From Sisyra terminalis (Eukaryota > Arthropoda > Insecta > Neuroptera > Sisyridae), in contig OY292275.1 of NCBI GenBank assembly GCA_958496175.1, positions 61,395,701-61,459,700 on the forward strand: a stretch of 64,000 nucleotides of DNA, in the 5' to 3' direction. Below the pieces are notes generated by a model that was not told the DNA's origin, did not search any database, and saw only the letters and a program-made list of their open reading frames with translations. Both the position numbers and the translations under genes were made by a program. Positions 46,811-59,306 of the stretch are shown here, in pieces; positions within the stretch are counted from its first letter, which is position 1; each line of letters opens with the position of its first letter.

Positions 46811-46894
46811 TCATCTAGAGCTCAATTTCAGCTGGCCAGCAGCCACAGGTGGTTCAATAATATAATAATTGAACTGCTCCAAGTCCTTGGCCAC
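46811..46894 (-). CDS. candidate terminal exon, KDL-QF family, copy 2 (open)
   Basis: The acceptor acgttttctag is followed by VAKDLEQFNYYIIEPPVAAG and QLKLSSR, then TGA. A 149 nt intron separates it from a donor AAAG/GTAACT at 47044. That upstream exon, however, carries a TAA in the homologous frame, so this copy may be partly broken. Function unknown. Confidence 0.35.
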   Translation of the reverse strand: MAKDLEQFNYYIIEPPVAAGQLKLSSR

Positions 46895-49800
46895 CTAGAA
46901 AACGTAATAATTGCTGTAAAGCGAAAACGAAAATGGTTGGAAAATGATGACTGTTTTAAGTAAATTCCACAGAAAATATTATCAATCATACGATAAAAAT
47001 TAGCTGAATTTGTACAAAAAGGATCGTAGTAACCAACAGTTACCTTTATTAAGAGTATTTACCTAATCATTATTGGTAAAACTTGGACTATAAGTTAACA
47101 AATACCGTAAATAATTAATCAAACTTTACAATGTAAAAAATTAAAACTTCTGCATTTAACACCCAAAACATGTATATAAAGTATGCTTAGCATTGTTACT
47201 GCAATAATTGCATTCGAAAATAATGGAAAAATAGGTTTATAAAAAAATTTTTTACATACGCAATATAGCAGTAATGGAGTGAAGAGGACGCGAATTTCGT
47301 TTAGCTGTTATCCAAGTATTTTACTCACAAGACCAAAAATAAGTTCTTGCAAATGTAATTGAAGGCTTCAGCTTTAATTGGAAACACTTTTTCGATTGAA
47401 AAAACTTATTAAAATGGAACAAAACTTTAAAGATTTTTTTCAAAATTTGGGTAAAGTACAATTAACAAAGTAACGAATGAACATCGCAATAAATAAACGA
47501 AATAAACCAAACGAGCGAAACGTTTGGGGGAACTTCGATTTTGAAATTGGTGAAATTGGACACCAAAAGTTACTAAGTGTAGAGAGACGTATTTCTTTGA
47601 TTACATTTTACTTTATAAACCAAAATGGATGTTTCTTGTATTTAAAATTTATAGAATAAATAAAATAATATAATTTCTTTGATTTTTAATTAATTATTTA
47701 GCAGAATTTCACTAAACCCTACATATTATCCACCTATAAGAGATCACATTAATATCTACCAAATTTTCACTTTCCAAAACAAGGAGAAAAAAAATTCGTA
47801 TCTACAATTGCTCCAAAAGAATTAAATTTATTTTTTCATTTCTTAACAATTCGTTTAATAATTCATCGATTAATTTTCGATCGATAGATTTTCTAAGATG
47901 GTTTCCTATATAGACTAATGGTATTTACAATGTTAAACCATTGAAAATGAAAAATTAATATTGAAAATGTAAAATAGATCGAAACATATTTCAAGCTATA
48001 AAGATATCTACCTTCTACATTAGTTATTTAATTTTTTTTATTATTTGTCAAAATAATAAAAATCATATCTTTATTCTACATATAAAAATCATATACCATC
48101 ACTAATTTACATATACCGTATACACATACCATCATATAAAATGAAACTTGGTAGATATAAATTAAAAACCGTCAATAAATACTTAATTTAAAAATGTTTA
48201 GTTAGGTACCCAACTTTTCATATATCATTAGTCCTTTGCTGTTTTCAGATTCCATATGAAACTACTTGAATCTTATGTAACTCAAATTTGAATAAATTTG
48301 TATATAATTTATATATAAACGGTTAAATTGGTGTTTTGCATTGTAATAGATGTAGGGTATGAACTTGAACATCAATTACTACTTGTATAAACCACTTGAA
48401 CTCATCAAATCTTAGTTTTTCTGTAATAATTCTACAATTAAGTAGTATCTCAATGCTTTTGGTAGATTAAACAATACAAAAACTATGTTTTTCGTCTGCA
48501 TGAGTTTCCCATTACTATCAACAATAAATTAAAATCAAATTTTCTTTCCTTTTGGGGAAAAAACAGGGAGAATAAGACTTAGCAATTTATGCATTAATTC
48601 TTCAAAACAAAAATTGATCTATTTAAAATGTTCAACTAAAAATAACAATCGTTCAAATATGAATTTTATTTCACCAACAGAGAATTACGAGAAGAAACAA
48701 ATTAATATTTGTACGATTATTTTACAAAAATTACAACCATATTTGAATAGATTTTGTCACCTTTATGGTGAGAGGATTCAATAATATTTTCTGAATGCAT
48801 TTTTGAAATTATACAATAATAATTGTAGGTCAATTAATTTTAGCATCATAATATCACTTTACACTTTTGTCAGTGATTATCTGTATTAGGTTTAACAAAG
48901 ATCGGATTATCTTTATGGGATAATCCCAATATTTAACATAGAATTGGTAATCCAATTAGATAAAATAACAAAGCAGTTAGTCTATGTAATTACTGTCATA
49001 ATTCTTTAGCAGCATTTAAAAATACAAATTAATAATTTTTTAACAAAAAAAATAAACGTTTCGCATTAAATTTTTCATTCGATGTTTGATTGAAAATATC
49101 GAAAAAATTTAAATTTAAATGGCAGTGTTTGAATTGATTTTATTTCTATTTCAATAAAATCTTAAAGTTTTGCTAAATACTATTTAAGTACTTAATTTTA
49201 TGTAAACAAGTTAGTGATTTTCTTTTCCTAAATAACAACTTAAATAACTTTTCATTGAAAGAACAAGATTATATTTCGTCTTAAGATTGAATCTAAGGAT
49301 TTTTTTCATCTCTCTCCTAAAACCTTTGTTCAATCAATCAAGTGTTGTATTTAATAGAAATAAAAACATTTTTATATTCTTGTACCTCAGGAATTTCAGT
49401 TTGGTGATTTCATTTTGATAATAAATCTTATTCACGGCTTTGAATTATTGTTGCATTCTTAATTTCTAGGAACCAAAGTTCGATTGTTGTCTAGAGTTTT
49501 CTGGCTTTCTGCTCGTACTGGATTTGTAAAGTTCTTGGTAAACGAAAGTTTTTCAATATCTTAATGTGATTGTCCCTCTTCCAGTTTATTGTAGCTAGTT
49601 TTAAACAAACATTAGAAATGATTCTGTTGGTGTTGGAAAATCGCGGATATATGACTGAGAATGATTCGTTAATTTTTCTTTCTTTAATTCTCGATGGAGG
49701 GATTTTTGGTACTGGTTTGTATTGCCTATGTTGGATCCTTTTTGTAATCATTTAGGAAATATCTAGTCATTCTCCCTATAATGGAGAAATCGATACTGGT

Positions 49801-49996
49801 TTTCTCGAGAAAATATTTGAGTAGATAGCTCTTCTTGCTCTTTACTGATTAGTTCTTAAGTTTGTCAACAGCAACACCTTTCACCTACAAAAAAATCCAA
49901 AAATCAATCATTGTTGTTTCCACTTCGATTTTGATAATTTTTAAATAGCTTTATGATAAATCTTACCTACGTTCCCTTGGATAGTTTCCGTTTCAC

Positions 49997-50116
49997 TTAA
50001 ATGTTTACATGTGGTGGTATAGTTGCCTCCATAACTACATGTTCTTTGGCAATATCTTGATTGGCTTCTAGATCTTTTTTTTGTTGTTCTAATTTCCTAA
50101 GTGGTTTAAAGTCCAC
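49997..50116 (-). CDS. short open frame with HVVMEATIPPH, copy B
   Basis: Forty codons from GTG (or from an upstream exon): VDFKPLRKLEQQKKDLEANQ, then DIAKEHVVMEATIPPHVNI and TAA. A splice donor (AACGTAG/GTAAG, exon end 49967) follows the stop by 30 nt. The frame and stop are shared with 46,371-46,484 and, more loosely, with 52.4 kb. Confidence 0.35.
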   Translation of the reverse strand: MDFKPLRKLEQQKKDLEANQDIAKEHVVMEATIPPHVNI

Positions 50117-50689
50117 GAAGAAAGATCATAATGAAGCTCTCCTGAGAATTCGAAGAATGCTACCTTCTCCTCTCCACATTTACAAATATCTTTACAAATT
50201 ATTTAAGCTGCAGTTGAGTTACATAACGCGGACTTCCTACATACATTTGCCAATCATTTATGCTAAAAAATAAAACACAGATTCTAGATCTAGATGTCTC
50301 AATTTTTATATCTTATAAGTTGTCTCAAGTTTATTAAAAAAAGACAATAGTAGATATTGAAACTTTACCTCGAGAGTTCGAAGATCATTTTTTGAGACAT
50401 TTCGAGTATTAAACTTATTTTCATTTCAGCAAACATTTCCCACTGACTTTTCCTTGACCATATACATAAATAAGAAAGACAAACACTTTAAGTTAAACAA
50501 TCAATGTTTTTACCTATCCTAACTTTAAATACCTTTTAGAAACATTTCTTTTAATTTCTCCGAACACTTGTTGAAGACCCTTGATCTTCTTGTTCGTACA
50601 AAATCGATTAAACTTAGGTTATAGTTGGAAAATTCTTTTAACTTATAACTTGGTTGTCGTCAAGACGTCATCATGACTTCAGCTTCAAC

Positions 50690-50754
50690 TGACCACCATT
50701 GTGGGTGGTGTGGTCCGATAATTCAATAATCGAACTGTTCCAAGTCCTTTACTA
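50690..50754 (-). pseudogene. KDL-QF family, copy 3 (early stop)
   Basis: After acceptor tttttttaag it reads VKDLEQFDY and then TGA. The upstream exon ends at 50917 with LICEISEIVLKK and donor GTAATA, in the same phase. Confidence 0.35.
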
Positions 50755-52783
50755 CTTAAAAAAAAAATAATTGCTGTAACACGAAAACAATAGTACGTTG
50801 GGTATATGATGAACATACGAAAACTTTTTTAAGTAAATTCCACAGAAAATATTATCAATCATACAATATAATTTAGCTGTATTTATACAAAAAGGGCAAT
50901 GGTAATAAGTTATTACCTTTTTTAAAACTATTTCACTGATTTCACAAATCAATAATGGTAAAACTTGTACTTTAAAGTCAACAAATATCGGCTTGTTTTG
51001 TTTGTTTATACTAAAATATGATGCGGGCCATCCAGAAAGTTGAATAGTGAAATATTTTTAACCACCATATGTCGGAAAATCTATGGAAATTTTTAATTTT
51101 TTTTAAAATTTAGGCAAGTTAACCGTAGCTGATTGTAGCGCTAACTATCCATGATATACGCAACTATTTCAAATAAAAATGGTAAACTAACATTTGACTT
51201 TATCGGCTTTATCTATCATGAAGTAGAAAAAATGCAAAAATGTTTAAAAAATTAATATTTCTTTTCATAATTTAAACGAAGATCAAAAAGTTCAGTAAAT
51301 TATTCACTAAAAATGAAGTGAATTAGAAAATCAACTTTCTATAGCAATATCATTAAAAGTAATCTCACTACCTATGGAAAAAATTTCCTCGATTTTTTTG
51401 GATTTTTACACTTATATCATACCACATTTTCTTGAAACTGAATTGAGATATTTTAAGAAAAATTGATGTTATTAACTTGTGAATTGTTGGTGGAAAAGTT
51501 ACAGCATAAACAACCAGAACAAAGCTACTGAGTTTAATTTCTCAATCTGTTCCAGATTATTTATTTTTTGTATCAAAACGGTTGATTTTTGTTCTATTCA
51601 AAACTAATAATTATACATTGAAATAAAGAGAAAAAAAATAAAATGTCTATGAATTTTAATTAATTACTAGAATATTACTAAGCCCTACATATTACCTATA
51701 AGTGATAACATTTCTTATCAAATTATAACTTTATGAATCAATGAGAAAAAAAATCGTTGCGCTGAAAGAATTACATTTTTTTTTCTCTTTATTTGTTAAC
51801 AACTAGTTGAATTGAGGTATTAATTTCAATAGCTTTTCTTTTATGATGATTTCCAATAATGGTCTGGGGTATTATCAATGTTAAATTTCAGTCAATCAGA
51901 ACAAAACGAGTTGTATTTTTGTACCTCAGAAATTTAAGTTTGGTGATTTTCGTTGTGTTAATATGGTTTCTCAATATCTTATCGTTGTTCTTCCTCTTCT
52001 GATATCTACCATGTTTTACCAACACATTAGAAATAGTTCTGTTGGTTTTTAAAATTGCTGATATGTCACTGAGAATGATTTGTTAGTTTTTATTTCTTTA
52101 ATTCTTGAGGAAGACATTTTTGGTACTGGTGTGTATTGTATATATCAAGATGCTTTTTGCAATCAATTGTAAAATATCTAGCTCATACTACATGTCGAAG
52201 AAATCGGTTCTGGTTTCCTTGAAGAAATGGGTAAGTGGATAGCTCCTTTATGGTCCGTTTTTATGCTCATCAAGTCTTCTTTTTGCCTACAAAAATTTCC
52301 AAAATCAGTGATCAATCTTCCCACTTCGATGGATAGTCTTAGATAATCTTAAGATAAACTTACTTACTTACCTACGTTTCCTTGCGTAGTTCTCCTTTTA
52401 CGTAGATTAGTACATGTTGTATAGTCGCTGTCGTCATTAGGTATGTTTCTCTCGGTAAAAGCTCAATTGATTGCGTTGTCACTGTTATTTCCTATACAGT
52501 TAGAAAGCAACATTGAAGTCTTATTTTTAATTAAATTTTCATGTCAAAGACTATGTGTTATTTTGGAGTATTTTTTTTTACCTTTAAGAACATGCACTTT
52601 GCTTTGAGCGTCAGTACATATTTGTAGTGTGATGGAGAATTTAAGACATAGCTATGGAGATGTCTGATATGTTAAATGAATCGTTATCCTGAAGTCATAG
52701 CTTGTGTTCCTATATATCCATGGTTAATGATGTTTTACTTATGTGAAAAATACGATAAATGGTTGAGTTGAGTAGAAGTATAC

Positions 52784-52897
52784 CTATGGTTTCAAATGTA
52801 CTGCTTTAGAGGAGTTTTTGGTGTCGAATGCATATCTCACACCAGTACTTAATATTGAAGTCCAGAAATCTTCATTTGCGGAAACAGACAAGGAAAA
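52784..52897 (-). CDS. candidate last exon of an unrecognised gene
   Basis: The acceptor ttttttcttttag opens FSLSVSANEDFWTSILSTG, then VRYAFDTKNSSKAVHLKP and TAG, exactly 38 codons in phase 0. It pairs with the exon ending at 53005. A decayed homologue can be seen on the same strand near 63,200. Confidence 0.45.
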   Translation of the reverse strand, partial: FSLSVSANEDFWTSILSTGVRYAFDTKNSSKAVHLKP

Positions 52898-53004
52898 CTA
52901 AAAGAAAAAAATAACATTTGATAAACATAAACTACATACAATAATAAAATTATCCATATCAGCCAGTAGATACCAATGTAAATTAGTAAATAATTTCAAC
53001 TTAC

Positions 53005-53228
53005 ATACTTGAATATTGCCCCCTTATTGTTAATGAAATGACTTTCTAATTTCTGAATGCACTCCTTCTGATTTCTTCTGTAGATACTGCGGTGTTGTAT
53101 GTTAGGACTTGGACGGTATCCAACGTTATTCTGACATTCATTACTTTCATCCATGCCTTCGACTAATAGCTGAGTTCTAATTTTTAAAAACACATTTCTT
53201 GTACTACTTCTGTATCCGAAAGTTATTC
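53005..53228 (-). CDS. candidate internal exon of the same unrecognised gene
   Basis: Open from at least 53,228 to the donor TAT/GTAAGT. It includes ITFGYRSSTRNVFLKIRTQL, a GMDESNECQNN stretch and, at its end, QKECIQKLESHFINNKGAIF with KY. Joined to the next exon over a 107 nt intron it stays in frame. The start is uncertain; an adjacent piece in another frame (MDVMRTLFERIQ) suggests a frameshift or a missed junction. A decayed copy with CIQKLDNHL lies near 57,450. Confidence 0.4.
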
Positions 53229-53771
53229 CTGGATTCGTTCAAAAAGCGTTCTCATTACATCCATTTTTTGTGGATGTACACCAAAACTTAACTTTTATAT
53301 GTAAAGAGGTTCTGTCTTTCATTTCCATCTAAAATAAAAGTTTTTAATTTAATCTGGTGTTAGGTACTTTGATACAAAGATTTACATACTTACCACAAAA
53401 GTTTATTGTCTTTAGTTAACTCTCATTTAACTTTTACGCAATTGCCTACAAAGGATTTGAAGTTGAGTGAAACTTGAAGTAATTTCACAAAATTTTCGTA
53501 AATTTTATTACATCTTATTGTCGGACTATTAATTTCATCTTATGACTCCAAAAAAAAAGGCGAAGACTGCAACGTGCAAAAGTAAGGGCCGAAGAGGGTT
53601 TGGTGTGGAATCTGGTTCTGTTTTAATTGTAACGAGTTCGGTTAATTGTCCAATAGATACAGCTAACGTTAGTACAGCCGTTTCTTTATGGAATCGTATA
53701 GTCGTTTGCAAGGAACTCGAATTGGGGAAAAACTTGAGAATATTGTTCATTATCCTCCTGCATTCCACATC

Positions 53772-54154
53772 TCATTTCCGCATTATTACTTTCAACCAAT
53801 GTCTTCGATTAGTACTTGAAGATAGTAGTTTGTAGAAGCTAGAACCAAGTAGATCTTCGTTGGTACCAATTCTTGTCAAATCTTCATCATCTGATCCGTG
53901 CAGTAATATGGACCTGGTAACTAAACAAAGAGTCAATATTCCTGATTCCAGTATTGTACTTACTACCAAATGGTTTCAACAAATCCAAAGGAATTATTTA
54001 GAATAATTTTCAATGACGTCAAACATAAGGGGCAATACTTAATAAGCCCCGAGATTGCCAATAGAACATAAGACATTGTTAGAATACCTAATATATTAAG
54101 TTCAATAATTATAACACATGCAAAACCAGCAAGTAGCACTTGTTTGTGTTTCAT
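53772..54154 (-). CDS. possible secreted or membrane small gene, unrecognised
   Basis: ATG at 54154 starts MKHKQVLLAGFACVIIIELN, a positively charged start with a long hydrophobic stretch, continuing 63 codons to a stop next to a GTAAGT. Downstream, a segment open on the same strand reads RSILLHGSDDEDLTRIGTNE and ends near 53,772. The two do not join in frame through the obvious sites, so the true structure is unresolved. A degenerate copy of the second part lies near 57.8-58.0 kb. Confidence 0.25.
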
Positions 54155-54699
54155 TCTTATCTATTTTGGGAAATTTAAATCTCAATTTCGGAAACATGAT
54201 AATGCAATGGATTAAAACTAATCAAACAATGACAATTAACACAGTTTTAAGGGAATAATTAAGAGAAAATTACTTTTTTCTTGTCTATGAAAAACTAACC
54301 TCATTGTACTGTGCAATTTTTATCTTTCGACAATTTGAAAAATTTACTCACAGTTTTCCGTTTCCATATTCCAATCGATGCACCAAACACTAAACTATCG
54401 TTATGTATATTAATTTTGCTTTAAATTGGGAAATTTAATTAATAATGCACAAATTTCTACTACTTTATCGCTGATTTCATTGCAACTTGGTCGATCAAAA
54501 CAACAGGTGGTTGGCAGTTGTTGTATGTGTATGTATATCAAAAAAGGAGAATAATAATAAAGAAAGTGGAAACGATCGATGAGATGCAAGTTAAAGAGAG
54601 AAGTGAATAGTATCACGAAAAGAAAAATTTCCAACATTTTCCACCCGTCCCCATATTCCTTTCGACTCCTTAATACTTCGAAAGGTAGAAATAACGCTT

Positions 54700-56850
54700 T
54701 GTATTTTCCCTGTTTTTAGTTGAAAATAATTTATTTTTCTCGAATTAAGGGTATATCCTAAGGGGAGATAAATTTAAGTTAACTTAAAAAATAGGGCCAA
54801 AGAGGCACTTATTGTACCGTTCAAATGGTTCAAAATGATTCGGAAAGTTCATTAAAACATGAACGGCCATTGTTGTATTGAACTGCCCCCTAGCGAAATA
54901 ATATGACAATACCTTTGAATTTTAAAATATGAAATTTTTGAACCTAAAACTTGGACCATAAAAATGTAACCTTATTATATTGGAATGAAATTGAATTACA
55001 GCAATAAAGAAATTTAAAATTAAATAAGGGCAAGAGATTTTATGGAGAGTGTAGGTAGCTCAGATTTCTCACAGGACACCCTAAACATATCTAAAACAAA
55101 TATTTTTCTAACCAATTTTCCTTTTTTCCCCATCAAAGTCTGACACAATAATGAAAATTTAAAACCACAACATTAAAGGTCTATAAGAAGGTAAAATGAA
55201 AAAGCTTTTTCTTTAATAAATCCAAGTTAAAATAAAAAGCGTTGCATATGGCAAAGGGTGGAATTGTCATTTGATTGTTTGGAAATGAAAAAGGCAAAAC
55301 TAGAAAAATAAATAAAAATGTCTCTAGAATTTAATCGTGAAAATCATAAGGAAAAAAATGGAATATTTAATTCATATTCTAGCAATTTTCCTTTGACAAG
55401 TAATGTGACAGCTGACAAAAAATTTTCATATTGCAAACCTTTTCTTTGGGTACATTCAACATAACCTTTTGTCTAACTTTTAATATGAAAGAAAAACTGG
55501 TTAATAATGATTTTCCAAGGATTGTGGGCATTCTGAAATGACAATTTTTAATTCCTTATAAATAAACATTTACTTGAAAACCCAATGGAACCATGGTTTT
55601 GTTTCAATGTTCAAATAGTTCAAACAATTCCAAAAGTTCAAACGAACATGTATGACAATTATTGTATTGAACTGCCCTCTGATTAATGAATATTACAATA
55701 CATTTGAACTTCAAAATATGAAATTTTTAAACGCTAAACCACGAAATATGCTAAAACTATAAAAATTAAATCCAATTATATTGGGACCATTTGAACTATT
55801 AATTAGCAATCTACATAATACCTAATATCAATAATTTATTGATTATTTGGTTTCAATGTAAACCAGAAAAATCTATATTGTAATTGAATTGGATTAAACC
55901 TTATGTGAACAATCCATTAGCAACCTGTAGGTACTGACCTCATATTCCTATCGATAATTTATTTAAAAAAAAAAAGCAATAAGAAAGTTTCTTTAATTCA
56001 ATTCGGTTAGTGCAATACTTTAGTTATTCAGCGTTAAGAATTTAAAAAGTTTCTAACAAATAGTTTTACATTAAAGAAATTATTTAAAATAATAATTCAG
56101 AGAACAATTTTCACCGAATTCAATTAAGAAGAGCCAATGTAATCTCACCTTTATTTAAAAACTACTTGTCGTACTATCTTCTATCAATCCATACAACTTA
56201 TTTTGAAAATAATTATGAGATAGTTATTTTAGCCTTTAATTAAAATCCCAAACAAATTCCTAATCAAGAATGTTGAATTTGCCAATGCAATTGACATAAT
56301 AACTAAAGGAATTTAATTGATTTTTCCTTTTTCAAGTTTAATTCTATTGAATTATGTATTTAGTGAAGAAGTTAACAATATCGTTTGAAGTGTAAATCTA
56401 GGAAATGTTTATGATTTTCTTAAAGGCTTAATAAAATCTTAAAAATGTTTTGATACTTGATAATAAATTTAAATAAACCATTGTGACGTTATCCTGAATA
56501 TTAAAATTAATTCTTTTAAGAAAAAAAAGCAATGATACAATGTTGCCTTAATAGTTTGATGAATACTTATACTTCTATCAGTGGCTCAAATATAAAAGTA
56601 TTTTTAGATATTTATCTATATGCAGCAAGTGCACAGAATGCAGTATAACATAAATAATTTGATAAATTTGTATGCTTATAAAAGTTAAATATTTTAGCAA
56701 TTAAAAAAATTAATGTTAACAGTAATTTTCTTTGTTAATTATAAAATTTACAAAATCAATTTGAAAAACAACTATACAAACTTTTTACACTTCATCACAA
56801 TAACGACACAATAGTTTAATTATATATCAAGTGACGGGTACAATTAATTT
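54700..56850. other. AT-rich stretch with a diverged direct repeat
   Basis: Segments near 54,820-55,000 and 55,600-55,800 share TATTGTATTGAACTGCCC and ATATGAAATTTTT with similar spacing. No gene recognised. Confidence 0.45.
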
Positions 56851-56858
56851 GTACATAC

Positions 56859-56916
56859 CAGTAGAAGATATTAAATCTGCCGTTTAAATCGTCGTCGATC
56901 GGCGGCACTCCAAGCC
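56859..56916 (-). CDS. candidate 58 nt microexon
   Basis: A GC-richer island bounded by acceptor ccatttatatag and donor CTG/GTATGT. One frame is open and reads LGVPPIDDDLNGRFNIFY (entering with two bases, leaving with two). Neighbouring exons were not found and the family is unknown. Confidence 0.35.
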
Positions 56917-57190
56917 CTATATAAATGGGGAGAAAATATACATCTTTTATTTTACATTTACAATTAATGTAGTATATATCTATGGATAGTATATCAATAT
57001 TTATTCATCAATATCATTCTTCTATTATTAGCTGCGCTTGCAATATAAAGGGAATAGTTGATCTTCATAATCTCGATGACAATTGATTTGTTTTATTTGT
57101 TTTCGTTGAACAAATTTAAATCTAAAAAAAAAAACTTAAATTAATTTCACCACTTACTTAACACTTAAATAATTAATCCTATTTGAAGTA

Positions 57191-57376
57191 TTGTATGATA
57201 TTGTTATGCTAAATCACCTAAACGATGATAACACAGTAGGTGGTCTTACAATTGTTGTAAATCCAATTAGAATGAATTTACAACGATACACCACGGGAGG
57301 TATAGAGGTGATTACGTATGAGTATTTAAAGATAAATATTCCGAATACAAAATTTATTGTCAAAATTATTGTCTAG
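57191..57376 (+). CDS. unassigned open frame next to a donor
   Basis: Sixty codons on the plus strand, including DNTVGGLTIVVNPIRMNLQR and YTTGGIEVITYEYLK, more GC-rich than its surroundings. The TAG overlaps a strong splice donor (TAG/GTAAGA), and an AG lies just before. No family recognised, and no ATG in a good context. Confidence 0.25.
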   Translation: MYDIVMLNHLNDDNTVGGLTIVVNPIRMNLQRYTTGGIEVITYEYLKINIPNTKFIVKIIV

Positions 57377-58499
57377 GTAAGATATACTTATGCAATCGTT
57401 GATATTAACCAGAATCAATATAAATTAGTGAATAATATCAACTTACTTGAATTATAAATGATTATCTAATTTCTGGATGCATTTCTCCAGTACTGCGTCA
57501 TAGAAATATTTTTACAATCTAAAGGTAGGTATTCCTAGATTTGATCAAACTGATTTCTCATAAACGCGCCATAAGTACTTTGTGAATGTACGCCAAAATG
57601 TTTCTTTTATATTAAATGAACTTTTTTTCTTATTCAACCTAAAAAAAATAGTTTTAAATTTCCATTCTATTACATATTACCATGTACCAGAAAACTTATT
57701 ACCTCAAAAGCCTTTTGTCGTTAGTCAACTCTGCTTACTTTTACGTAATTATGGTTGCCTATGAGAAACTTTAATTGGAGAAAAACTTGAGTAATAGTTT
57801 TGCACTATCTTTGTATATTCCACATCCACATTGGCACATTATTACTTTCATTCCATGGGAGCAAGATAGTAGAGTTGAGGACAGAAGCGTACGAAAGAAA
57901 GGAACAAATGGGAAGAGTGAAGACAACTTGAGATGTCAACTTCTGTTAATTCTTCTTCACCATAATGAGTTCAGTTTTCTATGTATTATTCTAATCCCCG
58001 TAAATGAACGAATAGTAAATTAACATTCTGACTTCCAATAAGCCTTAGGAGTCGACTTACTTCCAAATATCTCTAAAAAATGTTAATGGCAATTTTTAAT
58101 TTATTATTTAACAAAATTTATTAAAACTTATCGTTTACCTGTTTATATTAAAAATGCTGCTTTACATTGACCAAAAACGAGGCAAGAAAAAATCTATGGG
58201 AAATTAAAAAATATCCAAATATTAAACTGGGTACCAAGTTCCTATATAATCAGAATGTTGTCAGATATTGAGAGTTGAAATTTATTTACATTTATTATCG
58301 TACCTATTAGTTTATGTCATTACCATCAAATTCATCATTAATTTGAGAATACTGCAATTGCGTACAGAAAATCTAAGAAGTTGGCTTTTGATTTTCGGAT
58401 ACCACATAGTTGATTTGTCCCCTTCGTTGCATTTCTCTGAATTGCTCCGTACGATCTAATTAGCTTCAAATAATAATCAAATAGCTGGTAAGACGTTTT

Positions 58500-58517
58500 T
58501 CAAATGACTCCACAAAT
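58500..58517 (-). CDS. tail exon 11 of the array
   Basis: The acceptor actttttctgtgcag is followed by ICGVI and TGA. A further candidate with a weaker resemblance starts at 58,351 (YSQINDEFDGNDIN and a stop). Confidence 0.3.
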   Translation of the reverse strand: MCGVI

Positions 58518-58636
58518 CTGCACAGAAAAAGTACTTAATTTAGAATTATTATTAAATTTAAATATTGTTATAAAATATTAATCGAAGATCCCAAAGACAT
58601 ATTTTACGGTTCAACGAGCACTGCTTCCTTCAATTC

Positions 58637-58651
58637 CTAGATACATTGAAT
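58637..58651 (-). CDS. tail exon 10 of the array
   Basis: The acceptor tcttttttctgtgcag is followed by IQCI and TAG. Confidence 0.3.
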   Translation of the reverse strand: MQCI

Positions 58652-59282
58652 CTGCACAGAAAAAAGATTCATTAATTTATATATTTAAAACTTAAACTAA
58701 ATTTTCTAAAGCTAAGCTTATAAAACTAATGATCTATCTACGTATACATAAGTTATTAACGAAAAAGATCTAAGAATATAAACCCCAAATATAAAAATAA
58801 TTCCATGTATTAGTATAAAATAATTTTAAGATAGAGAATAAGTTTTGCGAGTATTGTTAAATTATAACGGTACTAGATAAGTGAAATAGGTTTCTAAGGG
58901 TAGGTAGGGCTGAGGTTTTGAATCTATAAAGTTATCATTTCGTTTTCGTATTATCGTTTTATAAATTTAATGATTGCAAACTGAACGACGTGGGCCGCAG
59001 TTTTGAATCGACTACTTATCAATTGTAAGTTATGCTATTGCATAAAAAAATAATATGTTATATCATATCAACAATTAAATAAATATACATAAGTCATACA
59101 TTACAATAAATACAACAAAGATAAAAAATGTACTAATTAAAAGCGTATCAATATGTAAAGTAAGTTATGTTTTTAACTAAAATATATTCGAGTAACAGCA
59201 GGTGATACAGAAGTAGGTTGTTGTAAGCTCTTCTGTAAGTTCTATTTATTTTTCACATCTTGAATGTATAGTGCAACCATAT

Positions 59283-59306
59283 TTAAAGCTCAAGCTTTTC
59301 ACAAGT
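59283..59306 (-). CDS. tail exon 9 of the array
   Basis: The acceptor tttttccttttcag is followed by TCEKLEL and TAA. Confidence 0.3.
   Translation of the reverse strand, partial: TCEKLEL

Larger units (their letters stand above)
42840..54650. repeat. tandemly duplicated blocks (2.4-3.9 kb period)
   Basis: The same series of landmarks recurs. Segment AACTG-TCCAAGTCCTT lies near 43,480, 46,880 and 50,735; TTAAAATGGAACAAAACTTTAAAG near 44,003 and 47,408; TTGTACCTCAGGAATTT near 45,837, 49,379 and (variant) 51,917; CTTACCTACGTT-CCTTG near 46,337, 49,963 and 52,368. Copies have diverged strongly and differ by indels. Confidence 0.8.

Noticed and set aside
53542..53835. 97-codon plus-strand frame MTPKKKAKTATCKSKGRRG
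   Set aside because: It overlaps segments whose minus-strand copies recur in the duplicated blocks; its own frame is not kept in the copy near 57.8 kb.
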